Origin: Neodontobutis hainanensis
Lineage: Eukaryota; Chordata; Actinopteri; Gobiiformes; Odontobutidae
Direction of reading: 5' to 3'
Assembly (NCBI GenBank): GCA_024349245.1
Contig: JALDNG010000038.1
Location: 1,805,001 to 1,869,000, forward strand
DNA: 64,000 nt
The stretch's first letter is position 1. Every line of letters begins with the position of its first letter. Both the position numbers and the translations under genes were made by a program. Below are positions 58,187-64,000 of this stretch, in pieces. Below the pieces are notes generated by a model. That model was not told the DNA's origin. It ran no database searches and saw only the letters and a list, made by a program, of their open reading frames with translations.

Positions 58187-58665
58187 ATTAAGGTGGTTAT
58201 TTAAAAGCAATCTAGACCAACCATATATTCAAATAATGCAATTAAGTAATGTGATTATTTGATTGCATTATATATTTTGATAGTTCTGTGGGTCTAGTAA
58301 AGGCTTATGCATTAAAATAATCACAAAACAGTAAGAATAAACATCCAACCCTTACATATACTGGGTGCTGTTGAGACATTCAATCTAAAAAAAGAAAATA
58401 TAATATATTCATTTCTATTGCACCACCCATTCTTAACTTTTGATTAATGGTCACCTTGTTATTCCTTTTAGTCCGGACCAAGCTACTAATTAAGGTTCCC
58501 ATATCAGTGACGGCAATAATGTTTGTCAAAATAAATAAACTATATTACAATGTATTTTTACAGCGTATAAATTATGAGCGTACAACACAATTATTTTATA
58601 AATGGTTTATTTCTTATTGTGTTTTATTCCTTCAACACTTGCCTATGTTGTCCTTTAGATTTAAC
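58187..58665. other. No gene seen
   Basis: AT-rich unique sequence; the 109-codon frame at 58447-58776 runs into the SINE and is not coding. Confidence 0.55.
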
Positions 58666-58800
58666 ACTGAGTTGTGGTTAGCACTCCTGCCTCACAGCAA
58701 GCAGGTCCTGGGTTCAATCCCCATCCAGGCCAGTGCTTTTCTGTGTGGAGTTGTCACATTCTCCCTGTCTGTTTAAGTTTCCTCCAGTGTCACACAATAT
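58666..58800 (+). mobile_element. SINE head fragment
   Basis: gttgtggttagcactcctgc (A-box region), ctcacagcaagcaggtcctg, ggttcaatcccc (a good B box) and ttctgtgtggagttgtcaca, gtttcctccagtgtcaca. It matches the first third of the SINE at 29385; body and tail are missing. Confidence 0.8.
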
Positions 58801-59039
58801 AGGAATAATTGCCTGTTAAGCTATAGTCATAACAAGCATTTTGGCCTAATGTAAAATAGGCACACTGTCCTAAAGAAATAAAAATAAATTAAAAATAAAC
58901 ATGCTTAATTTTGAGCTTAATACAACAGAATCTGGTTTACCTAAAGAACCTGATGTTGTAGTGACAATCGGATAATCAAATTAGTGGATGGATTACGCTC
59001 TGCACATCTAGTCTTTGTGACAATGCTTATTATTATTAT
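58801..59039. other. No gene seen
   Basis: AT-rich unique sequence. Confidence 0.5.
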
Positions 59040-59450
59040 TAAGCTCCACTGCGAACAGAGACCAGCTTGTTTCAGCACTGTAAGGCTGCAGTTTGTTTGA
59101 TGCTTGGCTGCACTACATGAGGAAGAACTGGACATGTCTCCTGCTTCTCTTTGTTTCTGATTTAATTTACCTTTCTTTACATTTGCATTTGAGCAGTAAA
59201 AGAATAAAATATTTCCTTTTCGTGGGAGACAGGCCAGTCTTTTCCAATCTTGTGGCTGATGTGACGGCCAGGCCCTCGGAGAGCTTATCATCACTGATGT
59301 ATCAACTTCAGTGTAATTTAATGAAAGACATTTTTCTCCTCACTGTGCTGCACATTGCTTTACTGTCTTTTGTTCAAGCCCATCTCACAATCAGAGTTTT
59401 TAATGGAAGAAGGGCAACACATGACAACTCTATGAATTATTGAATTTACT
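59040..59450. promoter_or_regulatory. Candidate conserved non-coding element
   Basis: Both strands stay open for more than 110 codons (59093-59443 plus, 58941-59294 minus), without domains. ggcttgtttcag-like, gtgatgtgacggcc-like and cagtgtaatttaatgaaaga (59311-59330) parts are balanced and non-repetitive. Inference only. Confidence 0.28.
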
Positions 59451-60469
59451 GTCATGATTTACAAACAAGACATTGTTTTAAAGACAATTTCTCATGAATT
59501 TCTGCCTACATGTTTCATATTTATACTGCACTTATACTGCCAACCAACATGTTTCTAGCCTCATTATACAACCAGGACTGGCTTGTGTTATTAACTATAT
59601 AGGAGCCAATCATTTTTTTTTGAGAAATTCACTGGTTTAACATTTTACTAAAAGATAGGGCATTAAAGAAATAATGTGCTTTTTCTAAATAATTATGATA
59701 ATATTGGAAATCTCAGATCTTTGACATTTTGGATTTAAATGTCATCACAGCACTTGACTTTTGACAAATTAAAATCAATTCAAATCAATCATGTTAATAT
59801 CATGCAATTTTTATGTCATTAGTAAATGCATGCTTAATGTTTGATCTTATTACATGGGCTCTTCTCTTGTGTGGTAGTCTTGTGTGGATGAATGGGGTCA
59901 ATCTATGTGTCCCCAGAAAGCTAGGCTCATAGCTTCCATCTGAGAGAGATTAGAAGCCTGTCAATATGCCTCCCGGTAAATATGATTATAGTGGTCCTCG
60001 GAACAGGGGCCCCTCTCAGGATAGGGATGACAATGATGTCATTTGCTAAGAGGTATTTAAGGACGTGTTGTTTTGTACTTATTCTCAGATTCTCCTGAAT
60101 GAACAAATCTATCGGCTATATTTTTGGATTCTCTCTGTTTGACTACACTACTTTACGACGGTGCAGAATCTGGGAGCTTAATGGCTAAAATGTATGTGCT
60201 GCCATTTTGATTGAGTTTGCAGAATTCTTAAGATATGTTAAGAATAATTATTGTGAGGTTAAATCAGAAAAAAATCAATAAAATAAGCATTATTAGGAAG
60301 TAATAAGCATTTGTAAAAAAGTAAGTTGTAGGATATTTACAATCTGACCTTGTGCCATGATCAATTTTAAGGGCCAGTGACAAAAATATCTGAGAGCAGT
60401 AGCTGTCACTGGCCCCGGGGCTGTACTTTATTTATTTAAACTTAGCATAAGAGAAACAACCTTGCAGCA
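59451..60469. other. No gene seen
   Basis: AT-rich unique sequence with a small G/C-richer patch near 59985-60030. Confidence 0.55.
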
Positions 60470-60640
60470 TTTTAAGTGGAAGGCACATTGGCATTCACAT
60501 TGAAGAGCCCAAAATGGTTAATCAAGTGTAATTGCTTGTGTTTCCCGACGCTGCTCAGCTCTGGAGCGCACAGTAAATATTTGTTCATTTAAGATTAGTC
60601 GCATAAAGCAACACAAATCTTCCCTCTGCTGAAATGGTAC
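60470..60640. promoter_or_regulatory. Candidate conserved non-coding element
   Basis: aaaatggttaatcaagtgta, attgcttgtgtttcccgacg and ttaagattagtcgcataaag in a non-repetitive block with NK2-like (caagtg) and homeodomain-like cores. Inference only. Confidence 0.3.
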
Positions 60641-61090
60641 GTTGTTGATTGCCTCCAATGGTAATAAAGACGTTGAGTAATTACAATTTTATTACTCTCT
60701 TCTCTTATTTAGAATCAACTGTACACACCGACAATCAGCAGGGGACTTACAGCTGGGATTACAAAAGTAAATCACAAAGCTTCTTAGCCCCAGGACCCGC
60801 GACAACACTGCACTCTAGATTCATGTTCAGTGGTGTGCGAGTGATTGGTTTTGCTGAACAGACACATGCTCTGAACTCAGTAAGACGGCGCTAAACGAGG
60901 GGCTGTTGTTCTGTGGGATTGTTTCGTTTAATTCATCTCCTACGGACAGACGCCATCTCGAGCCAAAACGCAGGGGCCTCAAGCTGCTGTGTTTACAGTT
61001 TGTAAAGTCAAGAGGTTGGCTTGTAAATTACCTCTCAAGTCCCCCGTCCTACGAATGCCGTGAGCGGTTTATGTTCTCATAGGGCTACAC
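60641..61090. other. No gene seen; balanced-composition stretch
   Basis: An 81-codon plus frame (60649-60894) has no recognised domain. The 60760-61090 part is less AT-rich and could belong to a regulatory cluster with the preceding block. Confidence 0.4.
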
Positions 61091-62929
61091 TGCTTCTCTT
61101 GTTTTGAAGAAAGAACATTGTTGCTTTTATATAAACAACAAATTGCTTCCTATTTATAAAACTTACCATGCATATTTATTCATGGTAAGTTGAGTTATAT
61201 CATTATGGCATTATGCTAATTTGAATGCATGTTTTCATTTTCATAAGCCACATTGAAAATAAAAAAAACCCTATTCTGCTCATTTATGTAATAAAATATA
61301 TTTATTGGTTGATTTTCTCGAACAAAGCATTTACTTTGTATTTTACATATTAAGCCTGTCCTAAACTGATTATTGGTTTAGAAAGTCACTTGTGTTGTAT
61401 ACTGACCACAAGGTTGAAACTGTGAGAAACCTTTTGTCTCGTGTTTTATTAGCACAAAGCGATCTTGTAATGTCAAGAATAAAACAAGACGTTACTGAAT
61501 TCTTTGTATGCACAGTTTCTGAAAGCGCCTCAGATACTACTTTTAGTTATTGCTAATTATTAGTCATTTTTAGAAAGCATAGCAGTGGTGTTGGATTTAA
61601 GCAAGCACCTCACTTGTTTATCTTTATTCTAGCTGTATGTATTTAAAGTAGTTTTCAAGCTTAGTTGTTAGATGTCAATGCAGTAGCAATATGATGTCAC
61701 TCCAATATTATTGTATTGTATACTTGGTATTATATCGATAAATGGACAAAAGGCACATCAGAAAACCATCATTTGCCGATCAGACGAGGACACCACTCCC
61801 TGTTGGGAAGGTAAAATTACTCCGCCAAAGAAGTTCAAGGCTTGAGTGAAAAATGAGAAAATGAGTGTGGGATGGAGCCTGCAGGCATGACCCTCACTGG
61901 GGTTGTGTGGTGCCGCAGATGATCCCCATCATGGCTCTCCTGTTAGGGTAATAGGAGTCAGGCAGTAGCTCTCTGCTTTATTTTTTTTTTTTTTCAGAGT
62001 TGTCTGTGGGGAAGACTTGACCCTCTGTAAGAACATCCACAATTCACAGCCACAAAGTTATTGTGGTTTGGTGATGCAATCAGACATAATTTAGGAACCC
62101 TGGCATTTAAAATAGTTCAAGGTGTAAATGTGCATTGTGATGTTTGCATCCCCAAAGGTAGCCCAAACAAAACTATGAATAGACGGCACATGTTGATTCT
62201 TGTGTATCAAATGTAAATCTTGTAACAATAACTGAAGATATATGCATAAAAATTGAACACATGTGAGATAAATGAAACTGTTAACCCCTTACCAAATCCA
62301 GAGTAGAAACAACTGGCTGTGGATGAATTCACCATCTGAAATAAGTGCAGTTTTTAGATGGTGGATTTCCATCTCTTGGCAATTTCAATCTTTTTGAGAA
62401 GCTGCCCATGCCATAAGGTGCAAATCCCATTAGCATTTTAAACTGCATGGTTCATTATTGATACATTATAGTCAGATGCAAAGTGGTAAGTACATTTTAA
62501 AATACAAGCTGTGGACTATCAAAATCTGCCACTGTGCCCCTGAGATACTCTTTGGACAGGTCTGTATTAAGCTGGTTTTGGGTTCAAGGCTAAAAAAAGC
62601 TGTCATATAGTAGCAGCAACATCTGTAAAATCTGTGTGTTCTCGTCTGTGGAAAGAAGTGGTGTGGTAGTTAACATTTAATCCAGTTAGATAGACATACA
62701 ACCAACCTGAGAACTAAAGCAATGCATACAGACTGTCCCTATTTACAGATGGTATAGAATAGTAATGGTTACTTAAATGAAATGTGTTAAGTTTAGAAAG
62801 TGCCCCTCAGGTGTTGAACACAGTGATGACTTCATTCAGGATTAAAACCATGAACAAAACAGATCTCAAGGCCAGCTTTCCTAAATTAAATGTGACCATG
62901 GTTTGTTGTCATTTGGTCAACACACTGTG
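61091..62929. other. No gene seen
   Basis: AT-rich unique sequence; a 14-T run lies at 61981-61994 and an 11-bp inverted repeat at 61160-61191. Confidence 0.55.
61160..61191. repeat. Perfect 11-bp inverted repeat
   Basis: aacttaccatg and its exact complement, 10-base loop. Confidence 0.85.
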
Positions 62930-63230
62930 ATTTAATTAGAGCTAAACCACCCCTGCGAGCAATCACACTCATTGTAATCTGTGTTTGTGCCCAAAACCCC
63001 ATGGCTGCGACGGGAATCCAAACCCGGTTAAGATTTGCATGAGCGTCATGTTGTCTGATGAGACTGGTTCAGTGACGGCCTGGAGGCCTCAAAGCTCAGC
63101 TGAGGGCTTATTGACATGAAGCGTGCAGCTTTGGTGTGACCGCCACCGCAGAGACGCAGATGCCACTGGTTAAAGTCACAGCGGGACAGAAGTGGAGAGA
63201 AGGGGGATAAACTCAAGCCATAGACTGACA
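62930..63230. promoter_or_regulatory. Candidate conserved non-coding element
   Basis: Contains an octamer-type atttgcat (gttaagatttgcatgagcgt, 63027-63046) and a balanced, CpG-bearing stretch (cgccaccgcagagacgcaga). A 61-codon minus frame is incidental. Inference only. Confidence 0.3.
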
Positions 63231-63573
63231 AAGAAACGACAGTCTGAGGATGCCTTTATTCAATTTCTCTAAAATTAGGATTAAAGATGAGCTGCCACTT
63301 TACACAGAGGAATTAATTTACACACAATCGCAACGCTAGCTGTGATATGTAACAAAAGGCTGCTGAAGATAAAATGTGCAAAGTTGTTAAACACTTCAAG
63401 CAACATATGTCACTTCTGCTGACTTGTCACTTTTTTTCTTTTAGTCCAGCATTTCAATTGTTAACCTCCCGGCCTCTAACGCATATCAACCTTTTCCATC
63501 CAGAAAACTGACTTTAAATCTCTTAATAACTTTTTACCATATTCCCAGGCACTGTTTAAGTGTTTACACACAT

Positions 63574-63579
<6 letters not shown>
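63231..63579. other. No gene seen
   Basis: Unique AT-rich sequence. Confidence 0.5.

Positions 63580-63628
<49 letters not shown>
63580..63628. repeat. (CA)n microsatellite
   Basis: About 24 CA units; it generates long HT- and CV-repeat frames that are not genes. Confidence 0.95.
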
Positions 63629-63632
<4 letters not shown>

Positions 63633-63655
63633 GTACATACAGTATACATATTTTT

Positions 63656-63674
63656 ATATATATATATATATATA
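63656..63674. repeat. (TA)n microsatellite
   Basis: About nine TA units shortly after the CA tract. Confidence 0.9.
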
Positions 63675-64000
63675 AAGCAGACAATAAGGTCATATGGGTT
63701 TTCGCCTTGTACAACCAAAGCACATTTACAGCTTTAGAAATGCTATGGATTTTCAACTCCTACGCAAAACCTTCTCCAATAGAAGAATGAACACACGGAG
63801 GCGACCAGCAAATGAAAATTATGACGAGAAAGGACACAGTAGCCTCCACAAAGACCAGTCCTTTTTTTTCCCCAAAAAAGAGCATATCAGATTTTAGTCG
63901 TCGTTTCTGCTGCTGCTCGCCTCGTGTGACAAATACATTTAGTTTAAAAAAACACAGCCATGATCACACAGACTGAATGAGCGACGGAGGAAACTGGCAT
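63675..64000. other. No gene seen
   Basis: Unique sequence up to the window end; overlapping frames of 67-76 codons have no recognised content. Confidence 0.5.

Noticed and set aside
58941..59443. Overlapping 117-codon minus and 116-codon plus frames
   Set aside because: Open on both strands without domains, which points to composition; kept only as a candidate conserved block.
63476..63790. Frames with CVCVCV and HTHTHT repeats
   Set aside because: Translations of the CA microsatellite.
1..64000. CRISPR arrays, operons, toxin-antitoxin or phage modules
   Set aside because: None seen; the repeat families and base composition are those of a vertebrate genome.

Overview
This window looks like a gene-poor stretch of a ray-finned (teleost) fish genome. 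The sequence is AT-rich and has no bacterial-style operons, no long open frames and no tRNA or rRNA genes. The mobile elements are those of teleosts: a Rex3-type RTE retrotransposon, degraded LINEs of the L1 and L2/CR1/Rex1 kinds, tRNA-derived SINEs, a hAT-like DNA transposon and a solo LTR. Every other open frame is 60-145 codons long, and I recognise none as a host protein. I found no host gene that I can defend. The window is best read as a gene desert or the inside of a very large intron.

Layout. 1-2,600: MITE-like remnant and a hAT-like transposon with its first coding exon. 2,600-10,490: mostly unique sequence with a 16-bp perfect hairpin (5,247), a compound CA/TA microsatellite (5.5 kb), a LINE tail (7.24 kb) and regulatory-looking blocks. 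10,490-11,607: 5'-truncated Rex3 on the minus strand with an 11-bp target duplication. 13,590-14,910: two adjacent degraded LINE 3' halves, both minus strand. 16.2-17.5 kb: two old dispersed repeats around a conserved-looking block. 18.6-20.15 kb: eroded L1 on the minus strand with a 25-base poly(A) tail. 22,654-22,878: a foldback element with 72-bp arms and a 13-bp target duplication. 23.5-29.8 kb: SINE copies, including a near-complete one at 29,385-29,780. 30-55 kb: mainly unique AT-rich sequence with scattered balanced-composition blocks and hairpins. 55,558-55,960: solo LTR with a 5-bp target duplication. 56-59 kb: more SINE and LINE debris. 59-64 kb: unique sequence with candidate regulatory blocks and a CA/TA microsatellite.

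How the parts relate. The clearest connection is between Rex3 and the SINEs. The last bases of Rex3, including its stop codon, closely resemble the SINE 3' ends, and both finish in short tetranucleotide repeats. This suggests the SINE used Rex3-like enzymes to copy itself. The non-repetitive blocks look like candidate conserved non-coding elements, as found around vertebrate developmental genes. That is inference and needs a multi-species alignment. I did not find a convincing new biological system; the best candidates for follow-up are the foldback retroposon at 22.7 kb, the 25-bp perfect hairpin at 51.24 kb and the cluster of regulatory-looking blocks.
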